Source of the DNA: Romanomermis culicivorax
Taxonomy: Eukaryota > Nematoda > Enoplea > Mermithida > Mermithidae
NCBI GenBank assembly: GCA_963922205.1
Contig: CAWUHX010000129.1
Location: forward strand, 372,001-436,000
DNA length: 64,000 nt
Direction: 5' to 3'
Shown: piece after piece, positions 11,351 through 22,947 of the stretch
Layout of the letters: every line of letters begins with the position of its first letter
How positions within the stretch are numbered: position 1 is the first letter of the stretch
Notes under the pieces: model-generated
The model's database searches: none
The model's input: the letters and a program-made list of their open reading frames with translations, nothing else
Told to the model about the DNA's origin: nothing
Translations under genes and position numbers: made by a program

Positions 11351-13360
11351 ATGTTGGAATCCTTAAACTCTGATATGGATCCAGTTCTAACAGCAGCATA
11401 TGATCAGAGGGAAATGCCAACAAATAATTTGGCACATGAGATTGTTATAAGGAATATCCTTAAAGGTGTGTTACCCAAACTTTCAGAAGAAGGTATGGTA
11501 AATCAGCAAGTGCTTAGCTTCTTGACAGCACTAGAAGGGGAATTCCATAGGGATACACCCAAATCAGCTAAGTATGAAGCACTGCTGAGGCTTTATAAGG
11601 GCAGACCAAAGGCTGTTGCAAGTGACAACATGACCTATAGGGAAGCCAGGAAGGCCATAATTAATGTCTTTGCACCAGAGTGTAACTTGGAAATGCTAAC
11701 CAGGGAATTATTTGAGATCCAACAAAGACCAAATGAACAGACCATAGAGTTTTTAAAAAGAGTCAGTATATTAGTGGAACTAGTAAAGGGAGATTTGGAC
11801 TATCAGTCAAAACAGAGACTAATCATTGACACATTTGTGTATAAAAGTGATCCGACATTTCAGTCTGAACTGAAAAATTCCAAACATACCTTCAGAACTT
11901 GGTATGACATAGCTGTAGAATTTCATGATATTGAACACATATACAAAAATGCCTTTCAAAGGTATGGACCTAGGGATACTGAGCAGGATCCAATTGTTAT
12001 CAATGAGGTAGCCATGCAGAGTGGGCATGATCCTAAAAATGCAGTAATTGCTAGGAATCAGTCAGAAGGGTTTCAACAAAGCCAGAGACAGAGGTTTCTG
12101 CAACCTTATCAAACTTTAGGTAATATCAGGTACCAGCCCAGACCCAAAGGTCTAGAAGTGATTCACCTGAAATAAAGGAGATTCCAGTTCGGGAAGCCCC
12201 TAGGGCTCAGACCAAAAAAGGTAAGAAGGAGTCTCTTCTCTCGAAAATTTCTAAGGAAATGGTACAACTGGTCCAAAGATTCGATCAACTCCAGCAAAAA
12301 GTTGATTGTAGACAAATGGAAAATCAGTCTGATGTGGCCATACCCACCCAGCACCAGCCAGGGAGGTCAAGTCTCCCGAGATCCTAGAAGGCCATGGTGT
12401 GATTTCCACAAGAACATAACACATAATTCTGCAGACTGCAGGACATTGCAAGTCTTGTCCAAGCGCAGGAGCAGAGTCAGAGCTAGCTTCCCTACCTTCA
12501 ATAGGGGAGGCTTCAACAATTTTGCTAGAGGTAACTACAGTGGTAGAGGAGGTTACCCCAATGCTAACTTTAATAGCAGAGGCAGAGATGCCTATCATGT
12601 TGGCTATTCTGGATATCAGGATAGCCATGAAAATTTTGAACAGAATTCAGATTACAACAAATTTTTGGAATTTAAAGAACTACAGAAGCAGTATCAACAA
12701 ATGCAGCAATACCAGCAGCAAGCTGCATTACAGTCATTTCAGCCGACTCAGGCTGTTACGGGACCAACTCAGACTATGCATCAGGGTCATCTCACAAATC
12801 AACAGCCCACAAAGGATTATTCTAGTGTAATGGTTGCTAGGCAATCACAAATGAATCCTTTGGGCCAGGTAGATCAGAGAGTGAATTGCCCTAACATGGT
12901 ATTGGGCAGCATCGTCCAAAGGAATGCTATTGCAGCACAAACTGTAGTTCCAGCAGTACAGGTGATAAAGAGGAGCACATCAGCCAGCCCTCAGGAGCAA
13001 CATTTGCTGGATATGTACCCCAAAACATCCCTATTTCACTTTGAGGTTATTATAGGAGGTCATAAGACATTGGCTCTCATTGACACTGGATCTCAGTGTG
13101 CGGTAATGTCAGCTAAGTTTCTGGAAGAAACTGTGGGTCTTGACTATGCTGAATATCCAAGGATATTGAATGTTACTGTAGCTGATGGTAAAACAATCCA
13201 AGCTCATGGGTATATTCAAGTTAGGATGGATACCCTGTGTGGACAGTTTCCTGTAAAAGCAATTGTTATACCTGAAGCAGGTGAAAATGTAATTGTGGGA
13301 ACAGACTTTTTAGCTCATCTTCAGGTAGGAGCCATAATAGATTTCAGAAGCAGGAGATGA
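11351..13360 (+). pseudogene. Gag-protease polyprotein, frameshifted
   Basis: The 5' part (11351 to about 12165) is a capsid-like gag domain (RNILKGVLPKL, YREARKAIINVFAPE, RTWYDIAVEFHDIE). The frame slips by one near 12165 and returns near 12380, because coding sense continues in the other frame between those points (SPEIKEIPVREAPRAQ). After it returns come a CCHC-like knuckle (WCDFHKNITHNSADC), a Gly/Arg/Asn-rich RGG-like stretch (about 12490-12640), a Gln-rich stretch, and a retropepsin domain with LALIDTGSQCAVMS near 13070-13110 and [11 protein letters not shown] near 13300. DTG is the catalytic triplet of retroviral-type aspartic proteases. Two compensating shifts mean this copy would not make the full protein. 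The arrangement is that of Ty3/gypsy-like elements. Confidence 0.75.
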
Positions 13361-14080
13361 TGCTCAACAATTGTCAACAAAAGATATACGTGACACTGGA
13401 CCAGCCCCAAACGAATTGTGGAGAGGTAATGACCACGAGTGCTGTGGAATCTAGGATGAGTGCCGCTGATCAATCTCAGCCAAAGATTTGTCTTTTAAAG
13501 GTTTTGGTGCCAGTGGTAAGTTCCAGTCAAGTCTACTTGCCTAGTGGTACTGATATACCTGTGAAAGCAAAACTTTGGGACAAGGTAGGCCAAAATCGCC
13601 TGAATGGAATCATAGTTGAGTGTGAAGAAAATGAAGAAAGGTTCCACATTCCTAGTACTATAGTAGATGGTACTAAAAATGATTTTCTAGTTATAGTATC
13701 TAATAGCACAGGATCAAGATGGCATTTGAAACAAAACCAAATAATTGGCTATACTAATTCTGTGTTATGTGATTCCTCTAATCAAGATCAACTAAGGGGG
13801 AAGATAGTTGAAGAGGAGGAGAAGCTGCAAACTTGTGCAGCTCAAGCTAAACCCGATTCGACTCAAACTGATGAGAAAGAGTTCAGGGAAGCTTTGTACA
13901 GTATGCTAGCTGAATCCAACATACCTTCTGATCAATTAGAACAAGGTCTAAAATGTCTCACCAAATATAGAGGAGTGTTTAGTTTGCCTAATGATCCACC
14001 AACTACTACACCCTATTTGACCTGTAAAAAAATACCGATGGATTACCCAATGGCAGACGCACCACGCAACCCACTCGAAA
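13357..14080 (+). pseudogene. Pol N-terminal remnant, truncated before reverse transcriptase
   Basis: A reading frame overlapping the protease stop by 4 nt (ATGA) runs to 14835. Its first 230 codons have the usual linker between protease and RT of Ty3-like elements ([38 protein letters not shown], then [13 protein letters not shown]). The RT core that should follow, with its YxDD motif, is missing: from about 14080 the frame continues into unrelated Gln/Val/Glu-rich sequence. This looks like an internal replacement of pol. Confidence 0.65.
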
Positions 14081-16585
14081 TCAGACTGGAGTTCATCAGC
14101 AGGAGCTTCTGGGAGAGAACTTTGTCCTCAAATATGCCTGGGTGTACTATGACATATACCCCAGCCAGTGACTCGATTTCAAAGGTACTGTTAAATCAGC
14201 CATCTGCATCCCAGACAGCACGAGCTGGAGGGTCAGGTCAGGTTAAAACGCAGCAGCAAGTGTCAGTGCCAGTGGTCAAAACACAGCAACCAGAGGTTGT
14301 CACCAGAGCTATGCAAGCAGCTGCAGTGGTAGTTGTGGTGCTGCCGCAAATGCAACTAGCAGTGGCACAGCCAACTACAGTATCTCAAGCTCAGCAACTG
14401 GTAGAGGTAGAACTGGAAATTGTCACCATCATGCAATCTGTGCCTCAGGCTCCAGCTGTTTTGCCAGCTAAAGTTAAACAGCTTTTACCCAAGATATATA
14501 ATTCAGTCTCTGATTCCAGTTTGGAGGAGGAAGAAGGTGAAATTCTGGAACCAGCGAGCCAGACATTGGAGGAAAAAGAGGCTGAGATGCAGCAACAAAA
14601 GATAGAGGAGGAAAAAGTCCAGACTCTAATTGATGAAACAGCCACAAAAATCTCGGGAATTGATGTTAGACTGGACAGATGCAGGAAGCATCCCAGGAAA
14701 TACCTGTCCAGTCAAAAGATCCTAAGGCTCCTGACCTGCAAGCGAAGCACGAAACCCTTCAAGCACAAATTCAGGAACAAAAACGCCTGGCGCAGCAGGA
14801 ATTCCTGCGCCAGTGGGTGTTGCAGAAAAAGTTGAAGGAGCAGTCATATGCTGAAGACAGCTCAGATTCAGCTGTAGTGGCCACAGAGCTGATGAAAAGG
14901 GGAAGAATTTATGATGAAGGAATCCCTGGAGTTTATTCTCCCGAAAAAGTTAAGCAGATGTTGGCAGAAGGAATGTCAGAAAGATTTATCTGACAATTAG
15001 GCAGAGAAAAAGTAAGACGCCGAGTTCGACTAAGTAATGCGCATGCACGTAGACTAGCAGCCAAACAGCAGCAGCAAGGAACGCCTATGACTGGTTCCAA
15101 AAATGACGCCTATGACACAGTCCAAGAAATGACAACCCCAGACATCACAGCAACTCAAAAGTCAAGATCCGAGACCTCAAAGAGTCAAACGAGATCAGAT
15201 AAAGCAACAACATCCGCTGCAATGTACACTCAGATGTGAACCGTATCGAAAACCAGTGGAGAGGTTAGTACTTCATCTGGGAAATGTAAGTCCATTCCCA
15301 CAAGCTATATGGCCAAGAGTAAAAAACAGGTGGGAAGTGTGTTGGTAAAGCCCGATTTTGAATGGGAGGAAAAATTGATCAAAAATGTCAAATTGAATGT
15401 GGTGGCTAATAGACCCGCAAGGGAACCACAGCAATATGTCACTTCTGGTCAGTTAGCAGAGACTCTGATTGATTATTGAGAGTGGCAAAGAGAACAGAGG
15501 CGAATGATTGGCCCAATCTCATTTGAAAATCCAGAGGTGGCCAATTATTTTGCCTTTGACTGCCAAGAACAGCCAATAATCTACAGGATGGTCAAGGATG
15601 CTATGGCCGAGATTTATGATAATTACCACCAACAATTCCAAATTCAAGGTTGTTTCATGTTTGACGGAGAATGTGTACCTGAAGAAATTTGGGAGTGGAT
15701 TATTTTAGCTCTCATTCCCAGATGACTTCAGGATTACGATGCTTCAGACGTCTTTATGGCCATCAGGTACGTGACCCTGATGATACTTTTACAGTTGGAT
15801 TTACCTCTGATCACGCCCACAGCAATTGGTAGGTGGTATGCCCAGGCATGTTCATTTGCAAACAGACAACTAGTCGTCAAAGGCCAGGGAAATCGTGTAG
15901 ATGAATTCTACATTGCAGCATTTAATCAATACATCTTTATGGCATCACAGAGGTTAAACCAGATGGGTGTGAAAAGGAAGGCACCAGGCGATGATAAACT
16001 GAAGCCTGATAAGTATAAGTGCATGGATGCCAAGAGCCCAGGTAAGTTTAAGGTGCCTAGACTTCCACCGGCTAAGAAACAACAGCTGTCGATGCAACAA
16101 CCTTTGACATCGACCAGCCAGAGATTGTATGGTGGAGCTGCTAGTTCTTCATACAAAAGTCCACTTTCTAAATCTCAATCCTCATCATCAAAATCATTAA
16201 ATTCAACTTTTGACCACAAAAACAACAATATAGTGGTTGCACAAGCAGGGACTCAGCGTGGAGACAACAGGGGAGAGATGATGCATTCTCAAACCCTGCC
16301 CCATACCAGGGTAGACCCGGGTATGGCAGAGGCCAAGTGAGAGGAGGTTTTCAAGGGTGCTGTCAGTGACTCTACAGAGGCTGAGGAAACTGGCAAAGCC
16401 AAGGCCAAGACCGGGATGCACAATTTTATAATCCGAATTTTGAACTGCTTGGCAGATGCAGTAGAGGCCAAGGAGGCCAAAACCAAGGCCAAGATGGAGG
16501 TCAGACCTGAGGCCAAGGCCAGAGGGGATACTATCGAGCTAGACCTCGAGGAAGCTATAGAGGCGGCAGGCAGCAGCAGTAAATA
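14081..16585 (+). pseudogene. Non-pol coding-like region of the LTR element, unknown function
   Basis: A long coding-like stretch continues the upstream frame to 14835 and changes frame near 14675 (14679-14993), then follows with open pieces at 15504-15725 and 15756-16340. The products are Gln/Glu/Lys-rich coiled-coil ([38 protein letters not shown]), a globular stretch with [19 protein letters not shown] and [13 protein letters not shown], then a basic Ser/Lys tail. The pieces join through single stops and shifts, so one ancestral ORF of roughly 700-800 codons is likely. I recognise no domain. It occupies the place where RT, RNase H and integrase should be, and may be a captured gene or a second gag-like ORF. 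Confidence 0.5.
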
Positions 16586-17293
16586 GCAGCACAATTTTGG
16601 CCCAAAATTCACTTTTTCATACAAATTTTACTGATTTCAGAAAACACAAAATCCAAAAAAACTAATAAAATTACAAAAATCCAAAAAAAATTACAAAATC
16701 AAAAAATCCAAAAATATTATGTAAAATTTTCAGTGCTGCTGGCCAACAAAAATTCTTTTTTTCAAAAACCGGTGCAAAAAGCAACCGCAAAAATATTTTC
16801 AAATTTTTGGCCACAATTTTGCTCAAATTTTTTAGCGCATTTTAAATTTGTGATATTCCTACATTCCCATGTCACCTTTTTGTATGGTAATATAATCTGG
16901 TATTTTAGTTTATTTTAGAAAACATATATAGAGACGGGGGAAAGGGGTTTGCATGCTCGATTAGACTGTCGACCAACAGCTTACCACAACAAGTAGACCA
17001 TACAACCAAACCCGAAATTGACCCAATTCAGCACCGATGGCAATGTCATACTCCTTAGGACAGGAGGTCTTTCCACCAAAGCCGAGGTCAAAATGGGCGT
17101 CACTTGCCAGACATTGCAGCGAAGTCCTTGGTATTTGTTGTGCCCAATGACCATTACCGGAGTTTGAGCCAAGACAGACTGGGAAACCGGGAGTCCCCCA
17201 AATGGTAGACTTCTTGGTAATTTTACTAATGCCGTGGTAACCGCGCCAAAAGTTTTTTCTACCTCCCGTAGGTCGGTTTCGATGTGGGAGGGA
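16586..17293. other. 3' untranslated part of the LTR element
   Basis: Starts with A-rich sequence dense in CAAAAATCC and AAAATTAC words (16620-16720), followed by non-coding sequence, and ends in the purine tract GTGGGAGGGA immediately before the right LTR. The minus-strand frame 16961-17434 has no family resemblance. Confidence 0.45.
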
Positions 17294-17535
17294 TGTTACG
17301 CACCCTGTTGCTGGTAGGCTGCGATGGGAAATCAACATGCAAATCAAAGAATTGTATGACCAGCGGCGCAGACATTTGCATAGAAGTGGAGCGCCACAAA
17401 GAGAAGGAAGTGATAGTGAAAAATAATTCTTCACTATTATCGTCTTTTCATGATATTTTTAGAAAATATTGTGCTGGCCTCCAATAAATCTTTACGCAGC
17501 AAATTAGTGTTTAATTTACATAAATTATATAGTGG
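17294..17535 (+). repeat. 3' LTR
   Basis: Direct repeat of 10147-10378, with a short insertion (TACGCAGCAA) near 17495 not present in the 5' copy. It follows the purine-rich tract. The two LTRs differ at several positions, so the insertion is not recent. Confidence 0.7.
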
Positions 17536-17934
17536 TGTACCCACATTTGTTTTAAATATTCCATATTTATTATTTACGGACATTTGGTTTATTATTTAGA
17601 TTCGAATAATCATCTGGAGCGAAGGGCCAAAGGCCCAGGCGCCCCGCATGCTGACAGCAAGCCTAGGAATACCTTATTAGGGATCCTGCAGGTAAGTCTA
17701 TCCCAGAGGGGAAGCCTTTCTCTCCTAGGAGACTTTGAGGGCTCTGTTGTGAGGCCCCTCATTTAAGGTAAGTTATTAATTGTTGTTGCCAGGTCTGGCG
17801 GAACCAGACTGTTGCACAATCTCCGAGGCATAGCCAAGGAATTAGCTCTAACAGGTCAGTTCGGACCAGAACCAAGCTTCTCTTAAGCCCTTAAGGAAAG
17901 ACCTGCACAACAAACCTCGTCGAGTCTGTAAAGC
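17536..17934. other. No gene called
   Basis: Spacer between the right LTR and the core-protein relic. A short plus-strand frame (17584-17766) is unsupported. By position it should continue the old Polinton. Confidence 0.3.
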
Positions 17935-18085
17935 ATCTGCAGAGACCTGACAGTGCCTGCTTGCTTATATGACCAGCAGCTGATTTCATGATGGAATAGC
18001 CATTCTGAATTCAGAATAATGATCTAGAGAAACTACCAAGTCCACCATTATGCTGGTATGGTGAAGCATTAAAACCTTTGAAACC
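17935..18085 (-). pseudogene. Polinton Gly/Lys-rich core-like protein relic (P0)
   Basis: On the minus strand, GGLGSFSRSLF followed after an in-frame stop by KSAAGHISKQALSGL aligns with the intact genes at 22306-22827 and 37599-38135 (GAGLGNFFKSLW and LLKSAGKHALAAGSK). In the intact elements this gene lies immediately 5' of the major capsid gene on the same strand. Here the capsid relic lies on the far side of the LTR element, same strand and correct order, supporting a single old Polinton interrupted by the retrotransposon. Confidence 0.6.
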
Positions 18086-18216
18086 ATAGTCAGTTTATTC
18101 AGCTTTCTCAGTATAGTACTGGAGTTAAGTTGCATAGTCTTCTGGATTGAAATATTGCCTCATTTTTCATAGGTTTTATGATTGACAAAAGCACAACTAT
18201 TATGCATTCCCGAATT

Positions 18217-18440
18217 CTAACCACCTTGAGTTGGAAATTTTACCCTCAAGTATGTCTTTTTTTTGCTTTCTACATGAATAGCTGTTGAAGCAAATGTTTC
18301 CTCATTTTCACTGCCAAGTTTCAATCTGAACTTGTTCACATGTATGATTCCTTGCACTTTGACGATGTAATGAAATTGATCAGTCATTGGACTATTCATA
18401 AATGACCTTGAATATTGTCTAGAAACCAACCAGGGGAATA
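18217..18440 (-). pseudogene. Possible Polinton penton-like C-terminal relic (P0)
   Basis: A 70-codon open stretch (IIHVNKFRLKLGS; KTYLRVKFPTQ) sits exactly where the penton gene is expected, upstream of the core-like relic on the minus strand. Similarity to the intact penton C-terminus (LKEITVLEINIKN; NVIVKLHFRR) is weak, so position is the main argument. Confidence 0.3.
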
Positions 18441-19139
18441 AAAGTTTTGAGGACTAAAAATTTTGATCACATGTGCATTAACCTTGATGCTAGATTTTAT
18501 CAGCTACTTGATGACTTTCTCTAGCTGTGAGGTGCAGAGGAGTTCGTTGGTCCATATATTTGTCATTTTATTTTTTGTTTTTTGTTTTTTACCGGAATAT
18601 GTTTTTTACTGGAATATCTTGATTTGAACGCCTGAGCAAGCTATGGATGCAGCCACACATGTAATGGGGCTCCTATGCCTGGGGGTGGGGGGGGGGGCAG
18701 GCGATTTTTTTGAGCCTGGGGCTCACTGATTCTCAAAAATTATGGGGAGTACCTCTGAAAGAGGAAAATTAGATTTTTTTAACCAAAAATGTTGGAAAAA
18801 GTTCAAAAAATGCTAATTTTTGTTTTAAAAAACCACAAAAAATTTATTTATTGTGCGAAGCAAACAGAACGTTTTTGACCATTTTTTGACGTTTTTGACC
18901 ATTTTTCAAAAATTAACATTTTCCATCAAAAAAATTACATTTAAAACTAAGCTACTGAGGGTTTCTTAGGCTAACTAGGAGCCATGGCTCCTAAAAATTC
19001 TGATTGAATCCTAAAAATTTAACAGCACCAGCCAAATTGGCTCGTAAAAATTTAGGAATTTTAGTGTAATCTAGAGGTGTCTTAAACTTCCAAAAAATGT
19101 TGCTTCTTGAAATTATATCATCTGTCTATACCTTATGCA
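18441..19139. other. Low-complexity sequence, no gene
   Basis: Contains a G run near 18683-18696 and an A/T-rich zone with repeated TTTTTGACC and GGCTCCTAAAAATT words (about 18850-19060). No coding region is supported. Confidence 0.4.
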
Positions 19140-19737
19140 CAGATCCGTTCTTAGGGGATGAGGAACTGGGTGGCCGCCCAGGGCCGCTAAAAAATTAGAG
19201 CCACTAAAATTTTTTAGTGCATGCTTGAAGCCTTTTTTAGCCGCCCTTAATAAAATTTTCTATTGTTGTATGTAAACAGTGCACAATTGCAACAAACATC
19301 ATTGCCGCGTGATTTTGTTCCTGTTGCTCTTAATCGTTTTATTAAGGTTTATGTGCAAACCTTGCATTTCATAAAAGACGTCATTTTGTTTCACGATGTT
19401 TTATTTCAGAGGTATGATGTCTACCAGAGGCTACCTGCTCTGCATTACATTAAAGACTAAAATTGATGAGTAATCTTGTAATAGTTCCGATTCAGTTTAG
19501 TTCTAGCATAGCGATTTTTTACGCTTTCTTCATGCACGTCTTGTTTTTCACTAAAACTATTTTCAATCTGTTCCATGTTGTTACATTCTTTTGTGTTTTT
19601 AGTGCAAACAACAGATTTAACATTTCTATAATTTCTATCAGATTGGATTTTTTATTTTTCGATCAATAGTATTGAATGGCATATCAATAGATAGCTGTTT
19701 GCCTCTCATGTTATGCTAATTGTGTTTACTAGTGACC
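19140..19737 (+). mobile_element. Left end of a hAT-like element
   Basis: Begins CAGATCCGTTCTTAGGGG, the same terminal sequence type as the element at 4287-7258, and shares its next 120 bp (GGCCGCTAAAAAATTA, GCATGCTTGAAG) plus a segment at 19335-19375. Polinton P1 interrupts it at 19738. The hAT transposase remnant starts about 500 bp beyond the right end of P1 in the same direction, so 19140-19737, 30404-32194 and 53029-53590 are probably pieces of one hAT element. I did not find its right terminus. Confidence 0.5.
19732..19737. repeat. Target site duplication of Polinton P1 (left)
   Basis: GTGACC directly precedes the P1 terminus AGTAGTAAGG and is repeated at 30398-30403 directly after CCTTACTACT. 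Six bp is the standard Maverick/Polinton duplication. Confidence 0.9.
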
Positions 19738-20822
19738 AGTAGTAAGGCCAGCCCGTATAGGTCGTACGCTTAAGGATACCCTATCTTTTGTGTACGACCT
19801 ATAATTTGTCATTTTTGGCCGATTTATAGGTCGTACAGTAAACATATACGATCGGCTTTTGGCAGATTTACAGGTCGTACAGTAAACATATACGGTCAAT
19901 TTCTTCGTCAATTTATATGTCGTACAGTAAACATATACGGTCGATTTATAGGTCGTACGGTAAAGAATACATGTTCTAGAGTTACCGTAATAGTGAAATT
20001 ACGGTAATTTTCGATTATGGTAATAGTCGAATTAGGGTAATAGGTGTGTTACTATAGATGAAAAAGGAAAATGGATGATGAACGGAAAATTCAAAATGAA
20101 AATATATGTGGAACAAAAATGGACATACAGTATACAAGTACGACACAAAAAGTAAGGCAAAAAATCGATCTGGAAAAAACTGGAAATACAGTGCCCGTGT
20201 AGTGCACAAAGGTGAGAAAGGTAAGGTAAACAAAACACCAAAATTGGATCTGGAAAAAGTGGACGTACGGTGCATATAGTGTACAAAGGAAAAAAGGTGA
20301 GGTAACAAAGCCAAAATCAATTTACAAAAAGTGAACAAGGGAAAAGAGCACACCTAGGGGGCATAGAGGAAGAACATGCAGAAAAGATTATACATAGATC
20401 TGAAAGAGATGGTGTAGTGGACAAAGGAAAAAGAGCATGCCTAGTGGAAATAAAGAGAAGACCTACAGGAAAAATGTTATTGATCTAAGAAGAGAACATT
20501 AGACAGCAGTGAAGAAAGCACCTGTGCTTGATAAAAGAAAAACACTACTAAATGACTTTTCAAAAATCTAATGTGTTGTTTGCTTATATTACAAAATAAT
20601 CTTATCTAACCCATGACCCCGGACTACTGTAAGCTGTCTAGAAAAAAGAAAAAGGCCTAAGAATGTAATGTATGAAAAACAAAAATCGATCTAAAGAGAA
20701 CATGTAGTGGACAAAGAAAAAAGAGCATATGTAGTGGACAAAATAAGAAGACGCCCATAAATTATTGTCATTTCATGGAGAACATGTACTGGCCAGTATC
20801 AAAAATAACGAGTAATCTGAAA
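19738..20822. repeat. P1 left terminal inverted repeat
   Basis: Inverse complement of about 29310-30397. The outer 230 bp holds four copies of a roughly 40-bp sub-repeat built on TATAGGTCGTACAGTAAACA, then ACGGTAATTTTCGATTATGG. The inner part is A/G-rich on this strand. The outer sequence is closely shared with the P2 TIRs. Confidence 0.85.
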
Positions 20823-20910
20823 AAGGATAGTACCAGCAACAAATAAAGCTGTAAATGTTTTTTATTATAAAAAAATGAAAATGTACATGATATATAAATA
20901 TATAACATAT

Positions 20911-22309
20911 TTAAATACTATAATCTGTAAAGGTTTCACGATTTTTATCAATCATTATGAGAGAGTCAAATTCTGCGTATATAAGTGCTTCAATACCACC
21001 ATCTGGTATATCCTCTCCAAAATTCATCTGTGAACTGGTGGTTCCTTCACGTACGAGTTCCCAAAAATTACCATCCATACCGCAAGGAGTCAAATCAAAA
21101 ACAAAAACCGTGTTATGCATTGTAAAAGAATTTTGAGTAATTTCATTACCCTTGTTATCTGTACCAATTCCTACACCCTCAAATAATTGTATAAAAGTGC
21201 GCAAATATTTGTTTTCTTTAAAATTTAACATATACGGCGTTGTAGGTAATGTTGTAGTACCACTTGTTATTTTAATTTCGTTTAATCCGAAATGCTTAAA
21301 ATTGAAGGGGCTTTGATAATAATCACCCCTAGCAGCCGAACCATCAATGAGCGCCACAACGAGAGGAGGAGGTAAAGGACCTGTGAACAATGAGTTCAGA
21401 GGGGCTGAGCAACGACTAGTTGTTATGTATAGACTTGTAACATGACATCGACGAATAGGGTATTTTGCAGCTGTATTTTGTAACATGGATTCAATAGCTA
21501 GATTGATATTATCGGCAACTTCAACTTTTTTAATAAATAAAGACATGCTTTTAACCTCGATTTTATAAGCTTCGTTGTCAGTAGATATAAATTTTTGCAA
21601 GCAAAAATCATCTCTATGTCTGTATAAATCAATTTTCAAAGTACATTGATTCAATAGAAAATGTTCTTGCATAAATAGATCGGCATGTATAGGAGCCATT
21701 AATTCAACATCTGCACTGTTTTTGAACATCTGAACTCTTTCCAAAGCACCCTTGTTTTTCTTTATATCAAGAACATCGCCATTTTCAAAAGCATAACCAG
21801 CAGCTGCAACATGTGTTGACTTAGCATCACAACCATAGTTCACTTCGGTTTCCAAATAAGATCTGTAAGCGTATCTATCCCCACTAAAATGTTAAAATGT
21901 TAAAATTAAAAAAACGTGAACATACATTTAATTATAAAACTTACCTGTCAGATATTAATTTTCCATTTAAGTACATCTTGATCTGTTTAAAAAATGTTTT
22001 GCCGATCAAATTAATTGGTGCTACAACATTTCCAGTAGGGTTATTGTTGACATCCGATGTTAAAACGCAAGCACCACCATTAGCTTTCCTAATTCGAATA
22101 GTAAAATATATAAAATTTTTTGATAAATCTAGCATATATGAATCTGGTGAAACAACAAACTCGTACAGTCCCTCATTAGTACAAGGATTCTGGAGTTGTA
22201 TTTCAGACCAAAAACTTCTACGAATAGCTACTTGAGTTGGAGGTACGGTAAATAAATCTAATTCCGTTTTACTACTAGGAGATGATGCAGCATCAATAAA
22301 TTTACTCAT
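20911..22309 (-). CDS. Major capsid protein (double jelly-roll type), P1 copy
   Basis: Two exons, complement of 21945-22309 and 20911-21883, joined across a 61-bp intron (GTAAGT...TTTTAG) with frame kept (ISD then SGDRYAYR), giving 445 codons. It is intact and about 94% identical over the second exon to the P2 copy (36204-37602). It lies last in the minus-strand gene block, after the penton and core-like genes, the usual order of the Polinton virion module. The start ATG overlaps the stop of the core-like gene by 4 nt. Assignment as major capsid protein rests on length, order, intron-spanning conservation between copies and family look; no structure was computed. A polyadenylation-like AATAAA lies just downstream on the minus strand near 20860. 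Confidence 0.75.
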
Positions 22310-22827
22310 TTCGAATAGATATCCTTAAAACCGACTATTCTACCTGGAGTCTTTTTTAAGAATGAGGAATGTTGTTTTAGCTGCTTATGTTTATGTTGCT
22401 TTATTTGACCATTATTCAACATTTTATTGCTCTTCAAATGTATCGTAGAAGTTACATGTTTGCGCTTTCCTAGACCTTTTCCTTTCTGAATACGATCACC
22501 TGTCTCGTGTAATAAATTGCTTGCTGCATTTCGCCCATGATCTGTAACACTTTCTTTAAAAGAACGTCCTTCTACCATATCACCTGCAATTTTAGAACCT
22601 GCAGCAAGTGCGTGTTTTTCTGCAGACTTCAACAAGGGCATAGCTAGTCGCCATAAACTCTTGAAAAAATTACCCAATCCAGCTCCCTGGTGTCTATAAT
22701 AAAATGGGTATGCTGCTCTAAAACCTTCCAATGCACCACCACCTAATTGAAATTGACTATCTTGTATGCTCTGTTGATAAATCTTGACCCAGTAATCAAC
22801 AGTTTCGGGAATATATACTGTATGCAT
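22306..22827 (-). CDS. Glycine/lysine-rich core-like virion protein, P1 copy
   Basis: 173 aa, intact. It has GAGLGNFFKSLWRLAMPLLK (residues about 49-68), an Ala/Gly-rich helix, a RNAA segment, then a basic tail (KGKGLGKRKH and further Lys/His). Small proteins of this kind, with a GLG-F...P-LK motif followed by a basic region, sit beside the major capsid gene in Polintons and related viruses and resemble adenovirus minor core or membrane-lytic precursors; that parallel is inference. The stop overlaps the capsid start (ATGA), suggesting tightly linked expression. Confidence 0.6.
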   Translation of the reverse strand: MHTVYIPETVDYWVKIYQQSIQDSQFQLGGGALEGFRAAYPFYYRHQGAGLGNFFKSLWRLAMPLLKSAEKHALAAGSKIAGDMVEGRSFKESVTDHGRNAASNLLHETGDRIQKGKGLGKRKHVTSTIHLKSNKMLNNGQIKQHKHKQLKQHSSFLKKTPGRIVGFKDIYSK

Positions 22828-22947
22828 ATATTGCTTTGCAGATAAAAATTAAATAAATAAATTAATTAAGAGTGTTTGCCAAAATTCAACCTGACGACAA
22901 CGTGTCCAAAAGCAAATGAATGATTGATTGTGATAAATTCAATAGTA

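Larger units (their letters stand above)
10147..17535 (+). mobile_element. Non-autonomous LTR retrotransposon (Ty3-like gag-protease)
   Basis: Two direct repeats of about 235 bp (10147-10378 and 17294-17535) bound 7.4 kb. A purine-rich tract GGGAGGGA sits just before the right repeat, as a polypurine tract should. Inside, in order, lie a gag-like region, a CCHC-like knuckle, a retropepsin with DTGSQ, the first residues that normally precede reverse transcriptase, and then unrelated coiled-coil-rich sequence. No RT, RNase H or integrase is present. The element sits inside an older Polinton relic. I could not define a clean target duplication. Confidence 0.75.

Noticed and set aside
16961..17434. 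157-aa minus-strand frame near the LTR element's 3' end
   Set aside because: No family resemblance, opposite to the element's coding strand, and it runs into the LTR.
19819..19965. Regular ~40-bp repeats that could suggest a CRISPR-like array
   Set aside because: They are Polinton terminal sub-repeats in a eukaryotic element, with no unique spacers of fixed length.
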